Source of the DNA: Mesorhizobium sp. L-8-3
Lineage (GTDB): Bacteria > Pseudomonadota > Alphaproteobacteria > Rhizobiales > Rhizobiaceae
NCBI RefSeq assembly: GCF_016756615.1
Contig: NZ_AP023262.1
Coordinates: 5,395,501 to 5,459,500 of the forward strand
Direction of reading: 5' to 3'
Length of the DNA stretch: 64,000 bases
Shown here: positions 7,618 through 15,533 of the stretch, piece after piece
How the letters are laid out: each line of letters begins with the position of its first letter
Position numbering within the stretch: position 1 is the first letter of the stretch
Program-made: the position numbers and the translations under genes
Notes under the pieces: generated by a model
Database searches by the model: none
What the model saw: only the letters and a program-made list of their open reading frames with translations
What the model was told of the DNA's origin: nothing

Positions 7618-9222
7618 ATGGCCGATCAATTGAATCCGGTGGTTTCCTCATTGCGGTCTGCCTTCGTAGCGGCCGTTCTTCTACTTGCCTTGGCGACGGA
7701 AGCATGGGCGCATGCGTCGCTCAACGCGACGGAGCCGACCGACGGCTCGGTCCTCGAAAGCGCGCCAACCTCCTACAGCCTGACATTCTCGGAACCGGTT
7801 TCTCCGCTTGCGCTGAAGCTGATCCGGCCGGATGGCTCCGCGACCGCGCTTGACCGCTTCTCGCTCAAGGGGAACCTGCTGGAAATCGACGCTCCGGGCG
7901 ACCTCGGTCGCGGCACGCATGTGTTCTCCTGGCGGGTGGTTTCCGAGGACGGTCATCCGATCGGCGGATCGGTGGTTTTCTCGATCGGCGGGGCCAGCGC
8001 GAACGCGCCGCTTATCGAGGAACATATAGACTGGACGGTACGCACCGGCCTCTGGCTCTCGAAGATCGGCCTTTATGTCGGATTGTTTCTGGGTGTCGGG
8101 GGCTTCTTCGCCGTCCGCATGCTCATGCCTGGAATCGGCCGGGGCCGGACGTCGATGGCCATGGCGCTGGCGATCGGGACGCTCGGAGCGGTCGTATCGA
8201 TCGGATTCCAGGGACTGGATGCGCTTGGCGCACCGGCTGCACGTCTTGCCGAGCCGACCATCTGGTCAGCCGGCTTCGGCACCAGCCATGGCCGGACCGT
8301 CCTTGCCGCCATTGCCGCCTTCGCAGCCGTTGCGCTTGGCCTTGTATGGCGACGCTTGCAGAACATCCTCGCCACTGTCGGCTTGCTTGCCGGCGGCATC
8401 GCGCTTGCGCTGAGCGGCCATGCGAGCGCCGCCGCGCCGCAATGGCTGATGCGGCCGGCGATTTTCCTGCACGCATCAGCGATCGCGGTCTGGATCGGCG
8501 CGCTGATTCCGCTCGGTCTGGCGCTGCGCCATCGCGATCCCGCAGCCATATGTTCGCTGCGACGCTTCTCCCGCTTCGTTCCGTATGCTGTCTGCGCCCT
8601 CCTGGCGGCGGGCATCGTCCTGGCGGTCGTGCAGGTGGAGCAGCCGAGGGCCTTTATCGAAACCACCTATGGACAGGTATTCCTCGTCAAACTCGCACTG
8701 ATGGCCGGCCTCTTCCTGCTGGCGGCAGTCAACCGCTGGTCCTGGACCGGTCCCGCGGTGTCGGGTGATGTGGCGGCAACACGCCGGCTGACAAGGTCGA
8801 TCGCCGTCGAGACCCTGATCGTGCTCCTTATCTTCGGGGCTGCGGCCGCATGGCGCTTCACGCCGCCGCCGCGGACCCTTGCGGCGGCAGCCGCGGAGCC
8901 CGCTTCCATTCACATCCATACCGCCAAGGTGATGGCCGATCTGACGATCACGCCGGGCCGGGCTGGGCCGGTGGACGTAGCCGCCGTCATCACGACCGGT
9001 GACTTCGGAGGGCTGGACGCGAAGGAAGTGACTTTCGTGTTTGCTAATCCGACTGCCGGGATAGAACAGTTCAAGCGCCAAGCCGAACAGTCGGCCGATG
9101 GGACCTGGCGCGCCGAGGGAGTCGTGCTGCCCCTGGCCGGCCAGTGGACGGTTCGGATCGACGTACTGATCAGCGATTTCGATCTGGCGAGATTGGACGG
9201 CCAAGTCAATATCCGACGGTAA
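7618..9222 (+). CDS. CopC-CopD fusion copper importer (YcnJ type)
   Basis: A 534-residue protein. After a signal peptide ending AWA, the mature chain starts His32-Ala-Ser-Leu, the N-terminal copper ligand of CopC. The CopC domain (about 32-125) contains GHPIGGSVVF with the second conserved His. Eight or so membrane helices (about 145-430) form the CopD domain, and a C-terminal beta-rich periplasmic domain (about 440-530) ends the protein. Such fusions take copper from the periplasm to the cytoplasm. It is the last large gene in the copper run and fits with PCuAC, SCO and YcnI upstream. Confidence 0.9.
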   Translation: MADQLNPVVSSLRSAFVAAVLLLALATEAWAHASLNATEPTDGSVLESAPTSYSLTFSEPVSPLALKLIRPDGSATALDRFSLKGNLLEIDAPGDLGRGTHVFSWRVVSEDGHPIGGSVVFSIGGASANAPLIEEHIDWTVRTGLWLSKIGLYVGLFLGVGGFFAVRMLMPGIGRGRTSMAMALAIGTLGAVVSIGFQGLDALGAPAARLAEPTIWSAGFGTSHGRTVLAAIAAFAAVALGLVWRRLQNILATVGLLAGGIALALSGHASAAAPQWLMRPAIFLHASAIAVWIGALIPLGLALRHRDPAAICSLRRFSRFVPYAVCALLAAGIVLAVVQVEQPRAFIETTYGQVFLVKLALMAGLFLLAAVNRWSWTGPAVSGDVAATRRLTRSIAVETLIVLLIFGAAAAWRFTPPPRTLAAAAAEPASIHIHTAKVMADLTITPGRAGPVDVAAVITTGDFGGLDAKEVTFVFANPTAGIEQFKRQAEQSADGTWRAEGVVLPLAGQWTVRIDVLISDFDLARLDGQVNIRR

Positions 9223-9262
9223 TCGCCGTGTCGGCGGAGACAACGAGACGAGGAGTGAAACA

Positions 9263-9394
9263 ATGAATTCTCTTGCGAAGATCGCATCTGCCCCACCTGC
9301 GCACGCGAACATCCAGCATCCTACTCGAGCAAAAGCAGGAACCACGGGCCGTCTCGACTTGTCTTCGCTGAAGAACAGGCCGAAATGCCCTTGA
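9263..9394 (+). CDS. Small uncharacterised ORF (43 aa) after copCD
   Basis: A 43-codon ORF begins with ATG 10 nt after a clear AGGAG ribosome-binding site, 40 nt downstream of copCD. The product (MNSLAKIASAPPAHANIQHP...) has no membrane helix, one Cys near the end (PKCP) and two His. No family is recognised. It may be a functional small protein of the copper operon or the stub of a truncated gene, since a good ribosome-binding site is retained. Confidence 0.35.
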   Translation: MNSLAKIASAPPAHANIQHPTRAKAGTTGRLDLSSLKNRPKCP

Positions 9395-9419
9395 ATGCGT
9401 GCGAGGCGAGTCGACAGGA

Positions 9420-10115
9420 TTGGAAACCAAGCTCTATCTTCCGGTGAAACGCTTCCTCGAGGCGGCTGGCTATACGGTGAAGGGCGAAGTCGCCAATTGC
9501 GACGTGGTCGGGCTCAGCGAGGGCGAGCCGCCTGTCGTCGTGGTTTGCGAACTCAAGTTGCGCTTCAATCTCGAACTGGTCCTGCAGGCCGTCGACAGGG
9601 CCGCCGCGAGCGACGAGATCTGGCTGGCCGCCCGCGTTTCCGCAAAAGAAAAGGGGCGAGGCAGCGATCGCCGTTTTCGCGACCTCTGCCGTCGTCTGGG
9701 GTTCGGCATGCTGGCGGTGTCCGACAGCGGCACCGTCTACGTTATTGTCGGCCCGACGGCCCCGATGCCGCGCAAGAACGCCAGGCGCCGCTCACGGCTT
9801 GTCGAGGAGCATCGCCGCCGCAGAGGCGACCCGACCGAGGGAGGAGGGTCGAAAACGCCGATCATGACGGCTTACCGGCAACGCGCCCTCGCCTGCGCGG
9901 ACGCGCTGCGTAACGGGCACCTGCGCCCGCGCGACCTGCGCGCAGTGGCGCCGGATGCAGCCAGGATCCTGCTCACCAACGTCTATGGCTGGTTCGAACG
10001 CGTCGACCGCGGCGTGTACGGGCTCACGGATCATGGTGTCGAAGCGCTGCGGCGCTGGCGGCCGGTCGGTGCAGACGTCTCCCCTTCCGGGACCGTGACG
10101 GACGGCGGCGAATAG
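9420..10115 (+). CDS. DUF2161 protein, PD-(D/E)XK-like domain plus helical C-terminus
   Basis: A ~231-residue protein matching DUF2161. N-terminal ETKLYLPVKRFLEAAGYTVKGEV is followed by CDVVGL and VVVVCELKLRF, the Asp...Glu-Xaa-Lys pattern of restriction-endonuclease-like folds. A basic linker (RKNARRRSR) leads to a winged-helix-like C-terminal part (ALRNGHLRPRDLRAVAP, then LTDHGVEALRRW). The family start is METKLY, so the TTG at 9420 is chosen; an in-frame GTG at 9399 adds seven residues. It probably acts on nucleic acids; substrate unknown. Confidence 0.65.
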   Translation: METKLYLPVKRFLEAAGYTVKGEVANCDVVGLSEGEPPVVVVCELKLRFNLELVLQAVDRAAASDEIWLAARVSAKEKGRGSDRRFRDLCRRLGFGMLAVSDSGTVYVIVGPTAPMPRKNARRRSRLVEEHRRRRGDPTEGGGSKTPIMTAYRQRALACADALRNGHLRPRDLRAVAPDAARILLTNVYGWFERVDRGVYGLTDHGVEALRRWRPVGADVSPSGTVTDGGE

Positions 10116-10293
10116 CTTCGAGGCGTCGGCAGTGGAAAAGGATTGCTGGCGGATTGAGCGGCGGCGAGAGAAGACCTTGGCCTGGCAAAGTCCTTGACCG
10201 CCGACATGCAGGTGCCGACAAGCACCAATCGCTTTCCCTGGCCTTTGTCCCGAGAGCCAAGCGGTGCCGAGCGCCGCAAGGAAGCTTTCGGAG

Positions 10294-10500
10294 CTACCGG
10301 CAGGACGCCAGGTACACTTCCACCCAGAACTGCGCCATCTGGCGGTCCTGGGTGCGCTCGCTCACCAATGCCCGAGTGAGCGCCTCGGCGGGAGCCTGGT
10401 CGCTGTAAATATTCTGGAGATTGAGCACGGCCGCCCGGACGGCCCCGGAATCGCCCGATGTGGCCGGCACCCTGTCGGGCCCGTCTTCCCTTGCACCCAT
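10294..10500 (-). CDS. Small uncharacterised protein (68 aa) divergent from luxR
   Basis: The frame from ATG 10500 gives 68 residues: a polar N-terminus, then AVRAAVLNLQNIYSDQAPAEALTRALVSERTQDRQMAQFWVEVYL, predicted as two amphipathic helices. A GAGAGG ribosome-binding site lies ahead of the ATG. It is divergent from luxR across 134 bp that contain a lux-box-like palindrome, 53 bp from its start. I recognise no named family. Codons upstream of 10500 are in frame but cross that palindrome and look non-coding. Confidence 0.5.
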   Translation of the reverse strand: MGAREDGPDRVPATSGDSGAVRAAVLNLQNIYSDQAPAEALTRALVSERTQDRQMAQFWVEVYLASCR

Positions 10501-10553
10501 CAAAGCCTCTCGACCTTGCTGAGAAGTTATGCGCGAATTCAAGACTGAATCTA

Positions 10554-10571
10554 CCCCTCTAATTTTAGGGG
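10554..10571. promoter_or_regulatory. lux-box-like palindrome 1 (luxR / small-gene intergenic)
   Basis: CCCCTCTAATTTTAGGGG is an 18-bp imperfect palindrome with perfect outer arms CCCCT/AGGGG and an inner AA/TT pair. It lies 63 nt before luxR and 53 nt before the divergent small gene. Size and symmetry match LuxR-type operators. A second site with the same outer arms and spacing lies in front of luxI. Confidence 0.6.
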
Positions 10572-10634
10572 CTCTAATTGTCTTTGTGGTGATTCGTGTC
10601 ATCATTTCGTTGACTGGCTCGGAGATCGGCTCAA

Positions 10635-11366
10635 ATGGGCGAGGCAACGTCCCAATACGAGAAAGCTTATCTGGCCGTCGATACGGCCGACTCCGTCGAG
10701 ACGGCGGTCGTCGCCGTTCGCGACATCTATGCGCTGGACAACGCGACCTATCACCTGGCGCAACTGCCCGGCGGCCTGGTCGACGGACCCTATGTCAAAA
10801 GCACATATCCGGCCGAATGGCTCACCCGCTACCTGATCAAGGGTTATGTCCGGATCGACCCTGTCGTCACCGAGGGGTTCTCGCGCATGCTGCCCTTCGA
10901 CTGGAGCGAGCTCACCATGACGGCACAGGCGGCGGACCTTTTCGCCGACTTCCAGGCCCACGGGCTGGCGGCACAAGGCTATTCGGTGCCGATCATCGAC
11001 AAGCTGGCGCGCCGGGCGCTGTTCTCCATCAATGCGCGCATGAGCGACCAGGAATGGGCGGCTTTCGTCATGGCCCATGGCGCCGGAATCGCCGAAATCG
11101 CCCACAAGATCCACCGCAAGGCCATGGAGGAAATCCATCAGGCCCACCCTTTGCCTCGTCTGGGCCCTCGTGAGCTGGAGTGCCTCACATGGTCGGCCCA
11201 GGGCAAGACCGCAAAGGAAACTGCCCGGCTGCTGCACGTGTCAGAGGTCACGGTACGCGACTATCTTCTCTCGGCGCGGCTCAAGCTCGACGCAGAGAAC
11301 ATCACCAAGGCCATAGCCAAAGCGATCAGCCTGCGGCTGATCAATATCTGGCCCCCTTCTTTTTGA
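10635..11366 (+). CDS. LuxR-family acyl-homoserine-lactone-responsive regulator
   Basis: A 243-residue LuxR-type regulator. The N-terminal autoinducer-binding domain (about 20-165) contains the conserved Trp/Tyr/Asp pattern (WLTRYLIKGYVRIDPV, then FDWSEL). The C-terminal HTH (about 175-240) has LGPRELECLTWSAQGKTAKETARLLHVSEVTVRDYL. It sits directly upstream of a luxI homologue in the same orientation, with candidate lux boxes before each gene, making a complete quorum-sensing unit. The ATG at 10635 gives the expected length for the family. Confidence 0.92.
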   Translation: MGEATSQYEKAYLAVDTADSVETAVVAVRDIYALDNATYHLAQLPGGLVDGPYVKSTYPAEWLTRYLIKGYVRIDPVVTEGFSRMLPFDWSELTMTAQAADLFADFQAHGLAAQGYSVPIIDKLARRALFSINARMSDQEWAAFVMAHGAGIAEIAHKIHRKAMEEIHQAHPLPRLGPRELECLTWSAQGKTAKETARLLHVSEVTVRDYLLSARLKLDAENITKAIAKAISLRLINIWPPSF

Positions 11367-11370
11367 GGGG
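11353..11370. promoter_or_regulatory. lux-box-like palindrome 2 (upstream of luxI)
   Basis: CCCCTTCTTTTTGAGGGG has the same CCCCT-N8-AGGGG architecture as the site upstream of luxR. It overlaps the luxR stop codon and lies 91 nt before the luxI start. TATAAT follows immediately at 11371-11376. If that hexamer is a real -10 element, LuxR bound here would cover the promoter spacer and could repress. If the promoter is instead ~25 bp further on, the site would be at an activating position. Confidence 0.55.
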
Positions 11371-11461
11371 TATAATCTTCGGCCTAAATCGTTAGGAATA
11401 TACCTGAGCCTCCTTTTGGTCGAGATTGGTACTCGGTCAGCAGCATTTCGGAGGCAAGGGA

Positions 11462-12124
11462 ATGTTCGTAGCTGTTCAAGCGCCGCAGTATCAGAAGTAC
11501 CGGGCCGTTCTCGACCAGATGTTCAGACTCCGCAAGCGGGTCTTCTGGGACCAGCTTCATTGGGACGTCGATGTCGATGGCGACTACGAGCGTGACAGCT
11601 ACGACGCTCTGAACCCGGTCTACATGATCTGGTGCAGCCCCGACGCCCAGACACTTTACGGTTCCATGCGTCTGATGCCGACCACGGGCCCGACGCTTCT
11701 TTATGACGTCTTCCGCGAGACTTTCCCCCATGGCGCCACGCTTTCTGCCCCCGGCATATGGGAGGCGACGCGTACCTGCATCGAGGCCGACAACATCCAG
11801 CGCGATCTTCCCGGCATCGACGCGGCGCGGGGTTTCGGCCTGTTGTGCCTGGCCACCGCGGAATGCGCCGTCGCGCACAATATCCAGACACTGATCTGCA
11901 ACTACGAGCCGCACATGAAGCGCGTCTATGCCCGGGCCGGCGCGACGGTCCAGGAACTCGGCCGCGCCCACAGTTTCGGCCGCCATCCCGTCTGCTGCGG
12001 CGCGTTTCGCATGGACAACCAGACGATCGCCGAGATGCGCGCGGCATTGAAGGTGGACTTGCCGATCTATCAGCGCGGACACGGCGCCGAACGCCGCGTC
12101 CGGCATGCGGATCTCGCTGCGTAG
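11462..12124 (+). CDS. LuxI-family acyl-homoserine-lactone synthase
   Basis: A 220-residue autoinducer synthase. Catalytic-core residues of the family are present: Arg25 in FRLRKRVFWDQLHWDV, the Asp-Xaa-Asp segment (DVDGDYERDSYD), SMRLMPTTGP, and the WEATRTCIE glutamate. It makes N-acyl homoserine lactone from S-adenosylmethionine and acyl-ACP; acyl length cannot be read from the sequence. An AGG-rich ribosome-binding site (GGAGGCAAGGG) precedes the ATG. Two hairpin/T-tract repeats follow. Confidence 0.93.
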   Translation: MFVAVQAPQYQKYRAVLDQMFRLRKRVFWDQLHWDVDVDGDYERDSYDALNPVYMIWCSPDAQTLYGSMRLMPTTGPTLLYDVFRETFPHGATLSAPGIWEATRTCIEADNIQRDLPGIDAARGFGLLCLATAECAVAHNIQTLICNYEPHMKRVYARAGATVQELGRAHSFGRHPVCCGAFRMDNQTIAEMRAALKVDLPIYQRGHGAERRVRHADLAA

Positions 12125-12134
12125 GTCGACCCTG

Positions 12135-12206
12135 GTTGACTGCCCCTGCTTCGCCCCGCCGTGTTCGCCCCTTGATTCTCCCCCGCGGCGGGGCACTTTT
12201 TTTCAC
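12135..12206 (+). repeat. Tandem hairpin repeat, copy 1
   Basis: This copy is closely similar to 12280-12349: GTTGACYGCC, TGCTTCGCCCC, a GTTCGCCCCTTG loop, CTCCCCCG, then the closing stem and T-tract. It begins 11 nt after the luxI stop. The two copies differ chiefly at paired stem positions and in loop length. Confidence 0.85.
12154..12203 (+). terminator. Hairpin plus T-tract after luxI, copy 1
   Basis: CCCCGCCG (12154-12161) pairs perfectly with CGGCGGGG (12186-12193) around a 24-nt loop and is followed by seven T residues at 12197-12203. This suits a Rho-independent terminator for luxR-luxI, although the loop is unusually long. Confidence 0.6.
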
Positions 12207-12279
12207 CCTGGACGAGCCGGTTCCCGGAACAGTCCCTGTCAAGCCGGCCACATGGCCGCATAGATGACGACCGAATCGA

Positions 12280-12349
12280 GTTGACCGCCTGCTTCGCCCC
12301 GTCGCGTTCGCCCCTTGTTTCTCCCCCGCGACGGGGCCACTTTTTTCAC
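12280..12349 (+). repeat. Tandem hairpin repeat, copy 2
   Basis: Second copy of the ~70-bp unit at 12135-12206. The stem changes from CCCCGCCG/CGGCGGGG to CCCCGTCGC/GCGACGGGG, meaning both partners changed together. Another GTTGACTGAC sequence follows near 12394 without a full third copy. Confidence 0.85.
12297..12346 (+). terminator. Hairpin plus T-tract, copy 2
   Basis: CCCCGTCGC (12297-12305) pairs with GCGACGGGG (12328-12336) around a 22-nt loop and is followed by six T residues at 12341-12346. Apart from the two hairpins nothing else is recognised in the 405 bp between luxI and the carbamoylase gene. Confidence 0.6.
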
Positions 12350-12529
12350 GCGCGGGCATTTCCCTCACAGGCTCCAACTGCCGTCCCACGGGGTTGACTG
12401 ACCTTTCCATCCTCGGCATGTCGACCTACGTCCGTGATCTGTTCTACGGGCGGGGGTTGGTCACGGCCGCGGCGCCGTCGCAACTTGTGCGCCGACGCGA
12501 AGATCGGTTGAAACGAGTAGAATCCGAGC

Positions 12530-13780
12530 ATGGCTATGGCGCAGTTCCCCGTGATCGACATCGACGGTACCTATGTCGAGCGCCTCATCCTGGGACTCGG
12601 CGCGATCGGCGCTCACAGCGGAACGGGCGTCTGGCGCACCGTCTACTCGCCCGAATGGGTGAAAGCCAATGCACTGGTCTCGCGCTGGTTCGAGGACGCC
12701 GGGCTGACCGTGCGCCAGGATCCGGTCGGCAACCTCTGGGGCCGCCTCGAAGGCTCGGAGGCCGGCAAGGCGATCGTCTCAGGTTCGCATATCGACACGC
12801 AGCGGCCGGGCGGGCGTTACGACGGAGCGCTAGGCATATTGGCCGCCCTGGTTGCGATCAGGGCGCTCCGGGAGCGTTTCGGCCAACCGAAGCGAACGCT
12901 CGAGGCCGTCTCGCTCTGCGAGGAAGAAGGCAGCCGCTTTCCGACCGCCGGTTTCTGGGGGTCGCGCGCCATCACCGGCCGCATTGGTCCGGGCGACACC
13001 GAAACGGTGAAGGACTTCGACGGGATAGGCATCGCCGAGGCGATGCGTGCGGTCGGGCTCGACCCGCAGCGCGTTGCCGAAGCCAAACGCGACGATATAG
13101 AGGCTTTCGTCGAACTCCATATCGAGCAAGGGCCGGTGCTCGAGCATGCGGGGCTCTCGGTTGCCGTGGTCGACGCCATCACCGGCATCCGGCATACGGA
13201 AGTTCGCCTGACCGGCGTGCAGAATCATGCCGGAGCCTTTCCGATGGATCTGCGCAACGATCCGATGGCCGGCTTCGCCGAGATCGCGACCGGGCTGATC
13301 GACACCGCGCATCGCATGGGGCGACCGGCCGTCACCACGATCGGCCGCTGCACCCCCTATCCCAATGCCGGCGCCGTCATCCCGCAATCGGTGACCTTCA
13401 CCATCGATGCGCGCCATCCCGATCCGGAGTCCCGAGGCCGCATTTACGCCATGCATGACACCTTGATGCGCGAGGTCGCAGCCCGGCGCGGTCTCGGGCT
13501 GGAGACAAAGGTCCTTGCCGATCATGAGGCGTGCCCGAGCGCGCCCGATCTCGTCACCGCGCTGCGGGCAGCCGCGGAATCCCAAGGTGTCGGAACACTG
13601 ACCATGGCAAGCGGTGCGGGGCACGATTCCCAGCAGATGGCCGCGATCGCCAAGGTCGCCATGATCGTCGTGCGCAGCAAGGACGGCCGCAGCCACACGC
13701 CGGAGGAATTCTCCTCCATCGAGGATATCGTCGACGGCATCCGCGTGTTGGCCGCAGGGTTGTACAAGTTGGCCTATTGA
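12530..13780 (+). CDS. M20-family Zn-dependent amidohydrolase (N-carbamoyl-L-amino-acid hydrolase / allantoate amidohydrolase type)
   Basis: A 416-residue amidase of the M20/carbamoylase subfamily. Binuclear-zinc ligands are visible: His in SGSHIDT, Asp in GGRYDGALG, Glu-Glu in CEEEGSRF, His in ELHIEQGP, and the C-terminal ASGAGHDSQQMA His. The lid domain carries the NHAGAFPMDLRNDP segment. Enzymes of this group hydrolyse N-carbamoyl amino acids, allantoate or ureidoglycolate. The minus-strand hydantoinase locus that follows, converging on this gene, suggests a role after ring opening. Start ATG 12530; a second Met two codons later is equally possible. Confidence 0.88.
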   Translation: MAMAQFPVIDIDGTYVERLILGLGAIGAHSGTGVWRTVYSPEWVKANALVSRWFEDAGLTVRQDPVGNLWGRLEGSEAGKAIVSGSHIDTQRPGGRYDGALGILAALVAIRALRERFGQPKRTLEAVSLCEEEGSRFPTAGFWGSRAITGRIGPGDTETVKDFDGIGIAEAMRAVGLDPQRVAEAKRDDIEAFVELHIEQGPVLEHAGLSVAVVDAITGIRHTEVRLTGVQNHAGAFPMDLRNDPMAGFAEIATGLIDTAHRMGRPAVTTIGRCTPYPNAGAVIPQSVTFTIDARHPDPESRGRIYAMHDTLMREVAARRGLGLETKVLADHEACPSAPDLVTALRAAAESQGVGTLTMASGAGHDSQQMAAIAKVAMIVVRSKDGRSHTPEEFSSIEDIVDGIRVLAAGLYKLAY

Positions 13781-13919
13781 GCGATCCGGTTCATCAGCAA
13801 ATCGAGCGCTGGCCAAGGCTATAGACGGCTGCGCCGAACAGCGAAACGGCCATGGCAATGGTGAAGCCTATGCCGGCGCATCGATGGCTTGCGGCGGACG
13901 CAGACGCGTCGAGTGGGAC

Positions 13920-14717
13920 CTATGTGTTTGGAGCCAAGTTTACGCTTCCTTGACGAGCCGATCTCACAAGAGAGGCCTCAATCTCCTGCAAGCGCTTGGC
14001 GGGCAGCATTGTTCGCGGGTGACCCTTGAAGCAACTTCGCGCGCACGCGGCGGCATACCACCGGGCCACGTTTGTGAAGCGCTGGTACAGACGCGCCAGA
14101 TCAAAGATTTCGACTGCGACGAGATACGGGAGCAGCGCGACATCGGCCAGGGAAAAGTCCTCGCCCGCAAGCCAAGGGGTTCCGGCGAGTTGGATCTCCA
14201 TCTCCTCGCAGGTCGCGATGAAAACAGCAATACTCTCGCGCGCATCCTGCGCTGCCAAGCCTTGATCGAACATGCGCTTCTGCCGCTCCCGGCGGCGAGG
14301 GTCGAGCAGCGCGGCAAGCATTGCCTCGACCTCGGTTGCGGGCTTGGCAAGCCATTTCGGCCGTACGAGGATCGGCCAGGCGATACCCGGCCAGGCGGGA
14401 TGGAGTACTTCGTCAACATGCTTGGTCCAGCGGCGCATCCTTGCCCTGCCGAGCGGATCGGCTGGCCGCAGCGGTCGGTCGGGCCATCTGTCCTCGATAT
14501 ATTCAAGGATCACGGTGGAGTCGGCGACGGCGACGCCGTCATCCAGCAGCACCGGCACCAGGCCCTTGGGGTTCAAGCGCAGGAATCCCGGCTTCAGGTT
14601 ATCCTTTGAACCCAGATCGACATGATGATCAACGAAGGCCAGCTCCTTTTCGGCAAGTGCAAAGCGGACCTTCTCACCGCAGGGTGACAGCGGGTAGTTG
14701 TATACCTCGATCGTCAT
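13920..14717 (-). CDS. Glutathione S-transferase family protein
   Basis: A 265-residue GST. The N-terminal thioredoxin-like domain (about 1-80) has YNYPLSPCGEKVRFALAEK, LNPKGLVPVLLDDG and ADSTVILEYIED. The latter two are the cis-Pro and Glu/Ser glutathione-binding motifs. An all-helical C-terminal domain follows, with LAGEDFSLADVALLPYL as N-capping box. It is the last gene of the minus-strand ABC importer operon, 15 nt after the permease, so it may conjugate or isomerise the imported compound. The substrate is unknown. Confidence 0.88.
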   Translation of the reverse strand: MTIEVYNYPLSPCGEKVRFALAEKELAFVDHHVDLGSKDNLKPGFLRLNPKGLVPVLLDDGVAVADSTVILEYIEDRWPDRPLRPADPLGRARMRRWTKHVDEVLHPAWPGIAWPILVRPKWLAKPATEVEAMLAALLDPRRRERQKRMFDQGLAAQDARESIAVFIATCEEMEIQLAGTPWLAGEDFSLADVALLPYLVAVEIFDLARLYQRFTNVARWYAAACARSCFKGHPRTMLPAKRLQEIEASLVRSARQGSVNLAPNT

Positions 14718-14732
14718 GTGCGCGGCGCCAAC

Positions 14733-15530
14733 CTAGATGTGGACCATCACGTTCGAGCCGTGCTCTCCCCGGCGTGACGTATGCCAGGGCAGCAGCTTTC
14801 GCTCGGCGAATTCCACCAAGTAGAACAGAACGGTGCCCATCATCGCGAGGATGACGATGGCGGCAAATGCGCGGGCGCTGTCAAATGAGCCCTGTGCCTG
14901 CAGGATCACCGCGCCGAGCCCGACCTGACCGGCCACGAACTCGCCCACGATGGCGCCCACCAACGCGAAAGCAATCCCCACTTTCATGCCGGCGAACATG
15001 CTTGGCAGCGCATTCGGAAGCCTGATCTTGAAAAGGATCTGCCACTGCGAGGCGCGTGAGGCCTTGGCGAGGCTCAGCATGTCCGGGTCGACGCTGCGCA
15101 GGCCGAGGATCGTGTCGATGACGATCGAGAAGATCGCGATCATGAGGGCGATTGCAATCTTCGGCTCGACGCCGACGCCCAACCACATCACGAAGAGCGG
15201 CGCCAATGCTACCTTCGGGATGCTGTTGAGCACCACGAGATAGGAATAGAGAGTGCGTTCCAGGAACTTGGAATGCACGATCGCGACCGCCAGTGCGAAG
15301 CCGATGACGACTGCCAGGGCGAAACCGGCGAGCGTGGAGTAAAGTGTGTAAAGCGCGTTCTCTGCCAGATAGCCCGGGGCGAGCGCGAATTCGGCAAAAA
15401 TGGCGGACGGGGCCGGCAGAACGAAGCTCTGGATGGAAAAGACCCTGACGGCAATCTCCCAAAGCGCCAGCGTTGCAACCATGGTCAGGGCGATGTAGAC
15501 GGCTTCTTCGCCGCGGCGCCAAAACGACAT
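14733..15530 (-). CDS. ABC transporter permease (SsuC/TauC/ThiX-like)
   Basis: A 265-residue inner-membrane permease with about six helices. The binding-protein-dependent EAA loop region reads LAKASRASQWQILFKIRLPNALPSMFAGMKVGIAFALVGAIVGEFV. It pairs with the ATPase 3 nt upstream and the NMT1/SsuA-like binding protein. This class imports sulfonates, nitrate, pyrimidines or thiamine precursors; here the hydantoinase genes beside it favour an N-heterocycle or carbamoyl compound, as inference only. Confidence 0.9.
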   Translation of the reverse strand: MSFWRRGEEAVYIALTMVATLALWEIAVRVFSIQSFVLPAPSAIFAEFALAPGYLAENALYTLYSTLAGFALAVVIGFALAVAIVHSKFLERTLYSYLVVLNSIPKVALAPLFVMWLGVGVEPKIAIALMIAIFSIVIDTILGLRSVDPDMLSLAKASRASQWQILFKIRLPNALPSMFAGMKVGIAFALVGAIVGEFVAGQVGLGAVILQAQGSFDSARAFAAIVILAMMGTVLFYLVEFAERKLLPWHTSRRGEHGSNVMVHI

Positions 15531-15533
15531 AAC

